NCBI GenBank assembly: GCA_013203905.1
Contig: JABMPC010000078.1
Coordinates: 1-43,754, forward strand
Length of the DNA: 43,754 nucleotides
Origin: Chlorobium sp.
GTDB lineage: Bacteria > Bacteroidota > Chlorobiia > Chlorobiales > Chlorobiaceae
Direction of reading: 5' to 3'
Shown here: piece after piece, positions 1-8,257 of the stretch
How positions within the stretch are numbered: the stretch's first letter is position 1
Layout of the letters: the number at the start of each line of letters is the position of its first letter
Notes under the pieces: model-generated
Told to the model about the DNA's origin: nothing
Seen by the model: only the letters and a program-made list of their open reading frames with translations
Database searches by the model: none
Position numbers and translations under genes: made by a program

Positions 1-4
1 ACAA

Positions 5-80
5 CGTCCCCTAGTTTTTATTTGCGTTAATCAAAAACGTCCCCTAGTTTTGTCCCCTAGTTTTCGTCCCCTAGTTTTTA
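5..80. repeat. Cluster of four CGTCCCCTAGTTTT repeats
   Basis: Four near-identical 13-14 base units (CGTCCCCTAGTTTT) lie at 5-18, 38-51, 52-64 (first C missing) and 65-78. Units 2 to 4 are directly adjacent; unit 1 is separated by an AT-rich 19-base spacer. The last unit supplies part of the stop codon of the DUF456 gene (TAA on the minus strand at 78-80). On the minus strand the unit reads AAAACTAGGGGACG. The array touches the window edge, so it may continue outside. There is no CRISPR-like regular spacing. It may be part of a dispersed intergenic repeat or the edge of a mobile element; the sequence alone does not decide. Confidence 0.85.
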
Positions 81-563
81 GAGGAGGCGGGCTAGTATGA
101 AGATTCCTGCCATTACGAAGGCGACGGTGATGCGGATGGCTGTGCCTGCTGCAATGCCGACCCAGACGCCAAGCCCTGCTGTGCCTGCGGAGCGAAGGTC
201 TTTGTGCTGGTAGAGTTCTCCGAGCACGGCTCCGATGAAGGGGCCGAGGATTATTCCCGGCAGGCCGAATGCTAATCCGACGGCTGTTCCTGCAGCCGCT
301 CCGAGCAGGCCGGATTTTCCGGCTCCGAAGCGCTTTGCTCCCAAGAGGCCTGCAAGGGTGTCAAGGAGCCAGGCGGACACTGTCAGGATGGCGAGAACAG
401 TGATGGTGCTCCAGCCGACATAGGCGAATCCTTCGGCCCATGCGGCGAACACCAGCCCTGTAAAAATCAGCAGAATACCCGGCAGGGCGGGAATGAGAAG
501 TCCTGCAAATCCGGCGAGGAGCAGAATTGCGGAGGCTATCGGGAGCAGTTGCGTCATGTCCAT
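78..563 (-). CDS. DUF456 family small integral membrane protein
   Basis: A 161-residue, very hydrophobic protein rich in glycine and alanine, with four or more predicted membrane segments (about residues 6-46 as a hairpin, 52-72, 87-115 and 127-160). The GxxG-rich repeats (GLLGAAAGTAVGLAFGLPG) and two-fold internal pattern match DUF456 proteins, whose function is unknown. It starts one base after the queG stop codon, so the two are probably cotranscribed. A second in-frame ATG lies two codons downstream (557), so the exact start is uncertain. Its stop codon falls inside the repeat cluster at the window edge. Confidence 0.8.
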   Translation of the reverse strand: MDMTQLLPIASAILLLAGFAGLLIPALPGILLIFTGLVFAAWAEGFAYVGWSTITVLAILTVSAWLLDTLAGLLGAKRFGAGKSGLLGAAAGTAVGLAFGLPGIILGPFIGAVLGELYQHKDLRSAGTAGLGVWVGIAAGTAIRITVAFVMAGIFILARLL

Positions 564-564
564 G

Positions 565-1536
565 TCAGTTGGGGTGTAAGGGTTCAGGGACTTCCCGTTC
601 CAGGTTTGCCAGAACGGCGCTTGCGTTGCGTTTCAGGCGTTTGAGTCCGATTCTCCAGATGGGGGTGCCTCCGAAGAGTCTTTTGAATTCACTGCGGGTG
701 AGTTTCAGTATCTCTTCGGGCGGAAGCTCGAGGAGTTCTGTTTTTGGGGTGAAAGCTGGATCTGCTGTGATGAGAGGTCGCTGGTTATGGGGGCAGTGTT
801 CCCCGCAGGCGTCGCAGCCGAAGAGCATGGAGCCTATCATTACAGATTCTTCAACTGTGAACTCCCGTTTGAGTTCAACGGTAAGATAGCTTATGCAGCG
901 GGTTGCGTCCAGTTTTCCGGGGGCTATAAGGGCGCCTGTCGGGCATGCGTCAATACAGATGCTGCAGCTGCCGCAGGGGTTCGGTAGCGGGGGGCGTTCT
1001 TCAGAGATGCTTTCATCGATGAGCAGTTCAGCAAGAAAGACATGGGAGCCGGCAGAGGGGACGATGAGGAGGGTGTTTTTGCCTGTTCGACCGATTCCTC
1101 CCTGTTCTGCGTGTTCTTTTTCCAGAAGTGGAGCGCTGTCAATGGCTATGTATGACTCGGGGCGCCTGCCGAGGATCTGTTCGATTTTCTCCAGCAGGGC
1201 TTCCGCCCGTTCCCGCACTACCCTGTGATAGTCGGCAATCCGGGCGTAGCGGGCAATGCGGGATGCTGTGCTCTTCGGGCGGGAGGGGGTATGGTAGCTG
1301 ATTGCAAGCGATACGATCGTTTTTACTCCCGGCAGTAGCAGGTCCGGTTCCAGGCGACCGGCAAGGCCTCGCTCCAGATAGGCCATCTCTGCGTTCCGGC
1401 CCTCTTCGAGCATCTGCCTATAGTGTTCCGCCGCCTGGGGGCGGGGAGCTGGAGAGCTGAACCCAACGGCGGCAAAGCCGAGTTGGAGAGCTGCGCGCCG
1501 TATATCTCGGGCGGGGGTTTCGGGTCGAGTGGTCAT
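565..1536 (-). CDS. queG: Epoxyqueuosine reductase QueG
   Basis: QueG is a cobalamin- and iron-sulfur-dependent enzyme that reduces epoxyqueuosine to queuosine in the wobble position of tRNAs with GUN anticodons. The 323-residue protein has the family layout: an N-terminal DUF1730-type cobalamin-binding region, the AIDSAPLLEKEHA segment (from residue 131) with the likely catalytic Asp133, then two ferredoxin-like clusters. Cluster cysteines are visible at 188, 191, 194 and 198 (CGSCSICIDACP) and at 214, 241, 244 and 248 (CDACGEHCPHN). The C-terminal part continues into the usual LTRSEFKRLFGGTPI segment, so the protein is complete. It is divergent from crtU across a 96-base AT-rich gap and upstream of the DUF456 gene. 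Confidence 0.93.
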   Translation of the reverse strand: MTTRPETPARDIRRAALQLGFAAVGFSSPAPRPQAAEHYRQMLEEGRNAEMAYLERGLAGRLEPDLLLPGVKTIVSLAISYHTPSRPKSTASRIARYARIADYHRVVRERAEALLEKIEQILGRRPESYIAIDSAPLLEKEHAEQGGIGRTGKNTLLIVPSAGSHVFLAELLIDESISEERPPLPNPCGSCSICIDACPTGALIAPGKLDATRCISYLTVELKREFTVEESVMIGSMLFGCDACGEHCPHNQRPLITADPAFTPKTELLELPPEEILKLTRSEFKRLFGGTPIWRIGLKRLKRNASAVLANLEREVPEPLHPN

Positions 1537-1632
1537 TCGTCGTTCATTATGATACCGTCAATTTTATCATTAAATATAGTAAAAGCGGCTGTTACGAGTC
1601 GTTGAAGCACACACTTTTATATTTACGGCACT

Positions 1633-3558
1633 ATGGATCGACGGGAGTTTATCGGGAGGTTTTTGAGGAGAGCTGGTATTGGCGTTGGTGCCGGAGCAAC
1701 AGTGACAGCAGGTCTTGTTGGATATTATCAGCCCCGGAGGGAGATGTATCGAGACGGGGCAGACCAGAGCGTCGGCACTCAGTCGTTTCCGGTGGGGAAA
1801 CGGTGCATAGTGGTCGGTGGAGGGCTTGCCGGAATCAGTGCTGCTCTTGAACTGGCCAGGAAAGGTGCATGCGTTACGCTGGTTGAATCTTCAGGCGCTC
1901 TCGGGGGAAAGCTTACAGGATGGGATATTGAGGCGCTTGGAGAGCGCATGCCTGTTGAGCATGGGTTCCATGGTTTTTTTGATCAGTACTATAACCTCAA
2001 CGAGATGTTTGCTTCGGCGGGCATCACGGATGATGTTTTTGACGCTTCTCCTGGCTATCCGGTGCTCTTCAGGCAGCGGCCGGCGGAAACTTATGGCCAG
2101 ACGCCAAAAGTGTTTCCTTTCAATATTTTCTCCGTTGTCGGTCAGTCCCGCTCTCTTGATATTGCATCCTTTCTCAGGAACTACCGGGGCCTCCTGCCGG
2201 TTGTGAGCATGTTTGGTTACGAGTATGGCAAGACATTCCGTGATTATGACGGCATTGATTTTATGGAATACTGCCGTAAGGGGGAGATTCTTCCGGCTTT
2301 CGTCGATACGGTGCTCCATCCGTTCGCCGATGCTACCATGAACAGGATGGAGGTGCTCTCTGCGGCTGAAGCTATCAGGTATTTTCATTTTTATTTCATG
2401 GGCAGCCCTGAAGGGCTGTCGTTCAACATCACGAACCGTGATTGCATGACGGCTCTCATCAACCCGCTTGAAGCAAAGCTTCGGGAGTTGGGCGTTACGG
2501 TGCTTTCGGGGCACCGGGCACTTTCGCTCAAGGTTGAGGACGACCGGGTTTCTGGTGTTTCGGTTCAGGGTGCAGGCAGCACGGGAGAGAGGCTTCATGT
2601 GAATGCTGAGGATGTTCAGGGAGCGGGGTGGACAAGCCTTATCAGCCGCGAGGGCGTTCCCGTGCTGGTGAAGCGGGAGGGCGGGGGGTATCTCGCCTTT
2701 GATGCCCGCTGTACCCATATGGGTTGCCCGGTTGTTCCGGATGAGAGCGGCGGGTTTTTCTGTCCCTGTCATGCCGGCAGGTTCAGCAGTAATGGCGATG
2801 TTCTGGGCGGGCCGCCGCCGGCACCTCTTGTCAAGCTTTCGGTGAAAAGCGGGGATGGTGTGCTCGTTCTTCATTCTCCAGAAGGAGGCGGCGGAAAAGC
2901 CGAACAACTTCTGGACTGCGATTACTGCGTGATGGCTACCGATGTTCGTGGTACACGGGAGATTGTAGCAAATTCACGGCTCGCCAACCCCTCTTTTGAG
3001 CAATCCGTAGCGGATCTTGGTGAGGCAGATCCCTACGCGGTCTACCGTCTCTGGCTTGAGGGTCCGATTGAGTCAGCTTCGTTCCCGTTCTATACGGTTT
3101 CAGGCTACACCTATACCGATTCCATTTCTCTCTACTCGGCTTTTCAGGAGCCCTTCATCAGCTGGGCCGGGAAAACAGGTGGGTGCGTGGTTGAACTGCA
3201 TGCCTACGCTATTGCGCCGGCCGATATGCGTCCGGAAGAGGAGATCAAAGCGGCTATGATTGCCGAGATGCATCACATGTTCCCGGAAACTGAGGAGGTC
3301 AGGGTTCTGCATGAGCTCTTTATGATACAGTCTAACTTCACACGCTGGGCGCCGGGTGAGCATGCGGGACGACCCGGTGTAGAAACGCCGCTTCCGAATC
3401 TCTTTCTCGCGGGTGACTGGGTGAGGGTGGAGGCACCGGTTTTTCTGATGGAGGCTGCCGCCTTTACAGGGCGAATGGCGGCTAACGCTATCTTCAGGCA
3501 GGAGGGGGTGGAACAGGTTCCACTTCCTATTGTTCCTATGGATGGGATTTTCGCCTGA
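1633..3558 (+). CDS. crtU: Carotenoid aromatic-ring (phi-ring) synthase CrtU-like, with Rieske domain
   Basis: A 641-residue FAD-dependent oxidoreductase of the carotenoid desaturase type. CrtU converts beta-ionone rings to aromatic rings by desaturation and methyl shift, giving chlorobactene or isorenieratene. Residues 1-30 resemble a Tat signal (RREFIGRFLRRAG followed by a Gly/Ala-rich hydrophobic stretch). The FAD site VVGGGLAGISA lies at 60-70, and the family motif EHGFHGFFDQYYNL starts at 109. A complete Rieske [2Fe-2S] domain is inserted at about 330-415: ligands C360/H362 (CTHMGC) and C377/H380 (CPCHAG), with C365 and C379 placed for the Rieske disulfide. The C-terminal FAD motif (LFLAGDWVRVEAPVFLMEAA) follows. 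My memory is that green sulfur bacterial CrtU carries this Rieske insertion while actinobacterial CrtU does not. Another carotenoid-modifying oxidoreductase remains possible. Confidence 0.78.
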   Translation: MDRREFIGRFLRRAGIGVGAGATVTAGLVGYYQPRREMYRDGADQSVGTQSFPVGKRCIVVGGGLAGISAALELARKGACVTLVESSGALGGKLTGWDIEALGERMPVEHGFHGFFDQYYNLNEMFASAGITDDVFDASPGYPVLFRQRPAETYGQTPKVFPFNIFSVVGQSRSLDIASFLRNYRGLLPVVSMFGYEYGKTFRDYDGIDFMEYCRKGEILPAFVDTVLHPFADATMNRMEVLSAAEAIRYFHFYFMGSPEGLSFNITNRDCMTALINPLEAKLRELGVTVLSGHRALSLKVEDDRVSGVSVQGAGSTGERLHVNAEDVQGAGWTSLISREGVPVLVKREGGGYLAFDARCTHMGCPVVPDESGGFFCPCHAGRFSSNGDVLGGPPPAPLVKLSVKSGDGVLVLHSPEGGGGKAEQLLDCDYCVMATDVRGTREIVANSRLANPSFEQSVADLGEADPYAVYRLWLEGPIESASFPFYTVSGYTYTDSISLYSAFQEPFISWAGKTGGCVVELHAYAIAPADMRPEEEIKAAMIAEMHHMFPETEEVRVLHELFMIQSNFTRWAPGEHAGRPGVETPLPNLFLAGDWVRVEAPVFLMEAAAFTGRMAANAIFRQEGVEQVPLPIVPMDGIFA

Positions 3559-4756
3559 TTTCCTGTGTTGAGGCGGGTCCATAGCCGATGCAGCGGGCAA
3601 CAGCTGTATGCAGAAGGGGTCTGAACTTTCTGATGTCTTTGTTCTCAGAAGAGGGGCAGACTCTGTTTGAGAGCATGATGACTGCCAGGTCCTTTTCGGG
3701 GTCTATCCATAGGCTTGTGCCGGTGAAGCCGAGATGACCCCACGATTTGTCTGAAAATTCCGGGCCGGTTGAGGCGTAGCCTTCCTGCGAACGGAGGTCC
3801 CATCCCAGTGCACGCTCCGCTTTACCCTCTCTTCTGGTGAATTGTCTGATGGTTGAGGCTTTAAAATACCTTCTCCCATCAAGCTCTCCTTTTTCCATCA
3901 GCATTTTTGTGAATCGCAGCAGGTCGCCTGTTGTGCCGAACAGCCCGGCATGACCGGCAACGCCCCCCATAATGGCGGCGTTTTCGTCGTTGACAAGTGG
4001 CCGTTTCCAGTTGAGGTTCCATGAGTTGACACGGCTGGTTGGTGCTATTTCCGACAGAAGTTCCGGGCCAGGGGTGAAGCAGGTGGAGCGCAGAGTGAGG
4101 GGGTCTGAAAACCGGGTTCTAAAGTTGTCGGCAAGACTTCTTCGGGTGATGGATTCAATGATTTTGCCGAGGACAATGAACCCGTTGTCGCTGTAGGCGG
4201 TAAGGGTTCCCGGTTCAGTGACAGGTGTATCGTTTGCTACCGCCTTGAAGAGTTCACTTTCGGTTCGGCAGGAGTCGATATAGTCAGCGTGGGATCGAAG
4301 GCCGGAGGTGTGTGTCAGAAGTTGGCGGACGGTGATGCGCTGTTTTCCATTGTTGCCGAATTCAGGGAGGTACCGGGCGGCCGGACGGTCGATGTCAAGC
4401 GAGTCGTGCTCAACCAGTTGCATGGCAACGGCGGTTGTGGCTATGACCTTGGTAAGAGAGGCAAGATCATAGATGGTGGTGGTGTCGGCGGGAGTGGGTC
4501 GCCGTGTGCACCGGGCGTTGCCGAATGCCTGGTGGAAAACGGTTTTCCCTTTATGGAAGACAGCGATGGATGCTCCGGGAAAGACCTGTTTGTTGACCCC
4601 TTCCTGCATAAGCTGCTCAACAGGCGTGAAGTCATAGCCGGAGGATATGGAGGGCATGAACGCAAGGCAGAGCAAGAGGAGCAGTGCCTTGCTGCCTCTC
4701 CGGGCAGGCGAAGGGCGGGCGGCTTGCCAACGCTTAAAAAAGCGTGAAGCGGACAT
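3536..4756 (-). CDS. Beta-lactamase-fold serine hydrolase (class C / EstB type)
   Basis: A 406-residue exported protein with a basic N-terminus and hydrophobic segment (about residues 22-39, signal peptide or anchor). It has the serine beta-lactamase/DD-peptidase triad motifs: SLTK (nucleophile Ser100, Lys103), YSD (Tyr188) and a late HLGFTGT replacing the usual KTG box. That pattern fits the esterase/D-aminopeptidase side of the family rather than a true lactamase; the substrate cannot be named. The start overlaps the end of the mlaD-like gene by 23 bases, so it is the last gene of the Mla operon, which may point to an envelope role. Its 3' end overlaps crtU by 23 bases in convergent orientation. 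An alternative start lies at M34. Confidence 0.85.
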   Translation of the reverse strand: MSASRFFKRWQAARPSPARRGSKALLLLLCLAFMPSISSGYDFTPVEQLMQEGVNKQVFPGASIAVFHKGKTVFHQAFGNARCTRRPTPADTTTIYDLASLTKVIATTAVAMQLVEHDSLDIDRPAARYLPEFGNNGKQRITVRQLLTHTSGLRSHADYIDSCRTESELFKAVANDTPVTEPGTLTAYSDNGFIVLGKIIESITRRSLADNFRTRFSDPLTLRSTCFTPGPELLSEIAPTSRVNSWNLNWKRPLVNDENAAIMGGVAGHAGLFGTTGDLLRFTKMLMEKGELDGRRYFKASTIRQFTRREGKAERALGWDLRSQEGYASTGPEFSDKSWGHLGFTGTSLWIDPEKDLAVIMLSNRVCPSSENKDIRKFRPLLHTAVARCIGYGPASTQEIRRKSHP

Positions 4757-5612
4757 AGCGTTCGGGATTCTTTTTCAAGTCGGCCAGAAGCGTGTCAAGC
4801 GTTCCGAGTGATTTGGTCAGGTTGTTGTAGAGCGCAGGGTTCTCCTGAAGCTGTCCGAGCGTGCCTTCGCCGCTGTTGATACGCATCATGACGGAGTCGG
4901 CCTGCAGTGCTGCATGGTTCAGGCGGGCAATGGTGTTTTCGGTGTTCTTGGCAAGCGTTTTGTCATTGATGAGTTTTGCGAGCAGTCCGTCGCCATGTGC
5001 TGCTTTTTTGGTCATAGCGGCAAGTTCGTCGGCCGTTGAGTTGAGGCTTTTGATGGTGCCGGCAAGTTCCTCGCCCATTGTTTCATCGGAAATAAGCCGT
5101 CCGGCAACCCCTTTTCCGCTGTTGAGCTTTTCAAGGAGTGTGTTGAGCTGTTCTACTGCCTGTTGGGCGCCGCTGGTCAGCCCCGCTATGCCGTCCTCGG
5201 TAGTAAGTGCGATAAAGTCTCCGTCGATAACCGGAGCCCCTTTTCCTGTTGTGATGTCAACATACTTGTCGCCCAGAACGCCGAGAGACTTGATGGTTGC
5301 TTTTGAGTCTTTGGTGACCAGCCCCGCAAACTCCTTGCGAAGACGCAGGTCGGCTACAACAAAAAGTGAGTCATGGCTTCCGATAAATTCCATTTGGGAT
5401 ACCGTCCCCACTTTTTTCCCCGATATGGAGACAAAGTTGTTTTCAGCAAGACCCTGCATGTTGCCGGCAAGCACCTTGACTGTGGTTACTCCAGTGAAAA
5501 GGCTGCTGTTTTTGCCTATGACCAGTCCGAGATAGGCGGCAAAGCCTATGCCAAAAATGAAAAAAATTCCAGTTTTTAAATCGCTCCATTTCAGCGCGTT
5601 GGGGTTTCTCAT
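4734..5612 (-). CDS. mlaD: MCE/MlaD-family substrate-binding protein of a lipid ABC transporter
   Basis: MlaD-type proteins bind phospholipid or other lipids at the periplasmic face of an MlaFE-type ABC transporter. I chose the ATG at 5612 (292 residues, MRNPNALKWSDLK): the longer open frame would run into the upstream ATPase gene. Residues about 14-32 form a single membrane anchor, residues about 38-115 the MCE domain (GLAENNFVSISGKKVGTV, then a conserved SLGVLGDKYVDI segment), and the remaining ~170 residues are a mostly helical tail with repeated SGKGVAGRLI / GDGLLAKLI / GEGTLGQL units. Such tails are typical of stand-alone MCE proteins in Gram-negative bacteria. It follows the ATPase gene by 22 bases. 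Confidence 0.9.
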   Translation of the reverse strand: MRNPNALKWSDLKTGIFFIFGIGFAAYLGLVIGKNSSLFTGVTTVKVLAGNMQGLAENNFVSISGKKVGTVSQMEFIGSHDSLFVVADLRLRKEFAGLVTKDSKATIKSLGVLGDKYVDITTGKGAPVIDGDFIALTTEDGIAGLTSGAQQAVEQLNTLLEKLNSGKGVAGRLISDETMGEELAGTIKSLNSTADELAAMTKKAAHGDGLLAKLINDKTLAKNTENTIARLNHAALQADSVMMRINSGEGTLGQLQENPALYNNLTKSLGTLDTLLADLKKNPERYVRFTLF

Positions 5613-5634
5613 ACCTGTGGCGTTCTTTAGTCGT

Positions 5635-6369
5635 TTACAATTCGAGAATTTTGTCAGAGAGGATGGAGCGGATGAACGGATGCTCTGCCTCATGGAGTTT
5701 CGGGGTGGCGTCGTCAAAAATGATCTCCCCTTTATACAGCACTGCGGCGCAGTCGGCTACCTTGAAGACATCGTCAATGATATGGGTGACGATGACGGCT
5801 CCGAGGTTGTTGTGCTGACGCAATGAACTGATCAGCGAAAGAATTTTTTTCGAGCTTACCGGGTCAAGTCCTGCTGTTGGCTCGTCAAAGAGAATCATGT
5901 GGGGCTTGAAAATCAGAGCCCGTCCAATTGCTACGCGTTTGCGCATGCCTCCGCTGAGGCTTTCGGGCAGTTGCTCTTCATATCCCTCAAGACCGGCGAA
6001 TCGTATCTGTTCCTGAACCCGTTTCAGTATCTCTTCTTCGGGAAGATTGAGATTTTCGCGCAGAAAAAACCCGAGGTTCTGGCTGATTGTCATGGAGTCG
6101 AATAGCGCGTTGCCCTGAAAGACCATGCCCATTTTCCTGCGGATGGGGAAGAGTTCCGATTCTGAAAGGTTGGAAATCTCTACACCGTCAACAAAAACCT
6201 GACCGGAAGTAGGGCGCATAAGGCCAAGCATCAGCTTCAGGATGGTGCTTTTGCCAACACCGCTTGGGCCGAGAATAGCCTTGATGGTGTTGTCTTCAAT
6301 GGTGAGGGAGACGCTGTGCAGTATCTCTTTCTCGCCATATTTCAGGCTGACATTGCGTAATTCAATCAT
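5635..6369 (-). CDS. mlaF: MlaF-like ABC transporter ATP-binding protein
   Basis: A complete 244-residue ATPase that would power lipid transport across the inner membrane together with the MlaE and MlaD proteins encoded next to it. Walker A is GPSGVGKST (residues 34-42), the Q-loop lies in MVFQGNALFDSMT (82-94), the signature is LSGGM (138-142), Walker B with the catalytic Glu163 is ILFDEPTAGLD, and the switch His is in VTHIIDD. The FQGNALFDSMTI segment is characteristic of the MlaF/TTG2A branch. It starts 4 bases after the permease gene. Transport direction is not predictable from sequence. Confidence 0.93.
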   Translation of the reverse strand: MIELRNVSLKYGEKEILHSVSLTIEDNTIKAILGPSGVGKSTILKLMLGLMRPTSGQVFVDGVEISNLSESELFPIRRKMGMVFQGNALFDSMTISQNLGFFLRENLNLPEEEILKRVQEQIRFAGLEGYEEQLPESLSGGMRKRVAIGRALIFKPHMILFDEPTAGLDPVSSKKILSLISSLRQHNNLGAVIVTHIIDDVFKVADCAAVLYKGEIIFDDATPKLHEAEHPFIRSILSDKILEL

Positions 6370-6373
6370 TCAG

Positions 6374-7168
6374 TTACATGTTTTCCAGCACGAGCTTCGA
6401 GACATAAAAGTTGGCAATCAGCACCAGGCCCGAGGAGACGACGATTCCTTTGATTGTTGAGCGGCCGACACCGGCTGTTCCTCCGCTTGCTGAAAAGCCG
6501 TTGAAGCTGCTGACCAGAGTGATGATGATGGCGAACACCGGGGCTTTGGCAAATCCGACGACAAAGTCTTTCAGTGCGAGTCGGGGATAGACCGAGTTCC
6601 AGAAGATACCGGGGTCGAGATGGTGGTAATGTTCGGCCATGTATGCTGCGCTGTAGAGGCCGGCAAAGTCGGAAAGGGCGGTGAGGGGCAGGAACATGAC
6701 GAGGGCGGCGACAAGTCGCGGCATCACCAGTTTTGCTATCGGGTCTGTTCCGAATGCTCTGAGCGCATCAATCTGTTCTGATATTTTCATAGCTCCAAGC
6801 TCTGCTCCGTTCCGTGAACCGAAGCGGGCCGAAAGCATCAGCCCCATAAGCAGAGGGCCGAGTTCTCGGATGACGGATATGGAGGTTGAGCGGCCAAGCA
6901 TGGTTTTGGCGCCAAAATCCTCAAGCAGGTTGCCTACCTCAATGGTAAGCAGTGATCCGATGGATATGGCACTGACCAGCACAATCGGAATGGAGTCGGC
7001 CCCGCATATTTTTGCCTGATCGAGAAAGTCTCTCCAGTATCTTCTGATTTTCGGAATGGTAAGAAATGAGCGCACTCCAAAGAGGAAAAAATCCTGCATG
7101 GTGAGAAAAAAGTCCTTAAGCCTGTAGACAAGGTCTTTTTCAAGGTTCCGTATGAGAGTTACCGGCAT
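6374..7168 (-). CDS. mlaE: MlaE-family ABC transporter permease
   Basis: The membrane subunit of an Mla-type lipid transporter, 264 residues from the ATG at 7168 (MPVTLIRNLEKD). An in-frame ATG ten codons earlier (7198) is possible; neither has a clear Shine-Dalgarno sequence. After an amphipathic N-terminus there are about five membrane segments. The family signatures are visible: the long conserved stretch with VIRELGPLLMGLMLSAR, GSRNGAELGAMKISEQIDAL, and the late AKAPVFAIIITLVSSFNG followed by GGTAGVGRSTIKGIVVSS. It is the first gene of the operon mlaE-mlaF-mlaD-hydrolase. No outer-membrane lipoprotein (MlaA) or soluble carrier (MlaC) is encoded nearby. Confidence 0.93.
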   Translation of the reverse strand: MPVTLIRNLEKDLVYRLKDFFLTMQDFFLFGVRSFLTIPKIRRYWRDFLDQAKICGADSIPIVLVSAISIGSLLTIEVGNLLEDFGAKTMLGRSTSISVIRELGPLLMGLMLSARFGSRNGAELGAMKISEQIDALRAFGTDPIAKLVMPRLVAALVMFLPLTALSDFAGLYSAAYMAEHYHHLDPGIFWNSVYPRLALKDFVVGFAKAPVFAIIITLVSSFNGFSASGGTAGVGRSTIKGIVVSSGLVLIANFYVSKLVLENM

Positions 7169-7273
7169 GTGCTGTGTGTGTTGGGGTGCGCGCCGCACAG
7201 AGTGCAGTGTGTCCTGAAACGAGAGTCGTGATTATAGCAAATGTTCATCAATTCCCCAACCATTGTCAAATGC

Positions 7274-8134
7274 TCAGGCCTTGACCAGCCTGCTTTTCAT
7301 TTTTGTTACCCAGTCCATGGGTATGGTGACTTTTCCGAATATTTCATCGTCACGGTCCTTGAGTCCGTGAAAGTCGGAGCCGCCGGAAAAGAGCAGGAAA
7401 TACTCGTTGGCTATTTCACGATAGTAGTTCTGTTTGTAGCTGTCGTGAGAGGGATGGACAATTTCAATCCCGTCAAGGCCGAAGGTGATCAGCTGCTTGA
7501 GGATTTCATCCGATACGCTCTGGGCCGGGTGGGCAAGAAACGACAGGCCCGAAGCCTCATTGATAAGCTTGATGACCTCTGCGGGATGAGTCTCGATGCT
7601 TTTGACATACGCCGGGCTGTGCGCGCCCAGGTAACGGCTGAAGGCTTCGCTGAAGCTTTTTACATATCCTCCGTCCTGCAGTACTGCTGCAATGTGCGGA
7701 CGCCCTACACTTCCGTTCTGCGCTTTGAGTATAATCTGCTCAATTCCGATTTTGACGCCCATTTTGGCCAGCTTTCCGACCATCCGCTCAGCCCTTTCGG
7801 TTCTCTGGAGCCGGCAGTGGTCCAGATACTGCTTGAGGTCGGACTGCTCATAATCAAAAAAATATCCAAGGACATGAATGTCGTAGCCCTTGTAGGCCGA
7901 ACTCATTTCTGCACCGGGAATAAGCTCGATGCCTTTTGCTATGGCAGATGGCTTTGCTTTGTCAATACCGGCAACGGAATCATGGTCTGTAATGCTGATT
8001 GCTTTCAGCCCTGCGGCCGCAGCTTTTTCAACAATCTCTTCAGGTGAACAGATACCGTCAGAACATTTGGTGTGTATATGTAAGTCTGCTTTTTCAAAGC
8101 CATTATGCCCTGTGCCTGAAAGGCTGGATGGCAT
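7274..8134 (-). CDS. PHP-domain phosphoesterase (YciV/TrpH-like; RNase AM or nucleotide phosphatase)
   Basis: A 286-residue PHP-domain metallo-phosphoesterase. Metal ligands of the family are in place: DLHIHTKCSDG (H19, H21, D26), ITDHDS (D50, H51, D52), GAEMS (E76), the GRPHIA segment, FLAHP and GSDFHG near the C-terminus. Relatives (E. coli YciV/RNase AM and TrpH) hydrolyse 3',5'-nucleoside bisphosphates and trim 5' ends of RNA; the exact activity here is inferred. It lies downstream of uppP, behind a probable terminator, and about 105 bases upstream of mlaE in the same direction, so it may have its own promoter. Confidence 0.88.
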   Translation of the reverse strand: MPSSLSGTGHNGFEKADLHIHTKCSDGICSPEEIVEKAAAAGLKAISITDHDSVAGIDKAKPSAIAKGIELIPGAEMSSAYKGYDIHVLGYFFDYEQSDLKQYLDHCRLQRTERAERMVGKLAKMGVKIGIEQIILKAQNGSVGRPHIAAVLQDGGYVKSFSEAFSRYLGAHSPAYVKSIETHPAEVIKLINEASGLSFLAHPAQSVSDEILKQLITFGLDGIEIVHPSHDSYKQNYYREIANEYFLLFSGGSDFHGLKDRDDEIFGKVTIPMDWVTKMKSRLVKA

Positions 8135-8180
8135 GGCTGCTTGGTGATTAAAAGGTTATTTCAAGTTCTTTATATATAAG

Positions 8181-8247
8181 AAAAAAACCCTTACTGATCG
8201 GTAAAAAGTTGCATCGGGGCATGCTGCGGCTCTTTCCGGTAAGGGTT
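8181..8247 (-). terminator. Probable terminator after uppP, long-loop hairpin with T tract
   Basis: On the minus strand the 9-base arms AACCCTTAC (8239-8247) and GTAAGGGTT (8186-8194) pair, and the distal arm runs straight into a run of Ts (complement of 8181-8187). The loop is long (44 bases) but contains a smaller GCAT/ATGC hairpin. It sits 11 bases past the uppP stop codon and before the PHP gene. The T tract supports intrinsic termination; the long loop lowers confidence. Confidence 0.5.
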
Positions 8248-8257
8248 CAATGGTGTT

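Noticed and set aside
5-80. CRISPR array
   Set aside because: The units are only 13-14 bases, directly adjacent in part, with no equal-length unique spacers and no cas genes nearby.
1891-2907. 338-codon open frame on the minus strand inside crtU
   Set aside because: Its product is rich in His, Arg and Asn with no recognisable family, while the opposite strand encodes a clear FAD/Rieske enzyme. It is a codon-bias shadow.
3536-4756. Antibiotic-resistance beta-lactamase
   Set aside because: The third motif is HLGFTGT rather than KTG, and it is coupled to an Mla operon; an esterase or peptidase is more likely.
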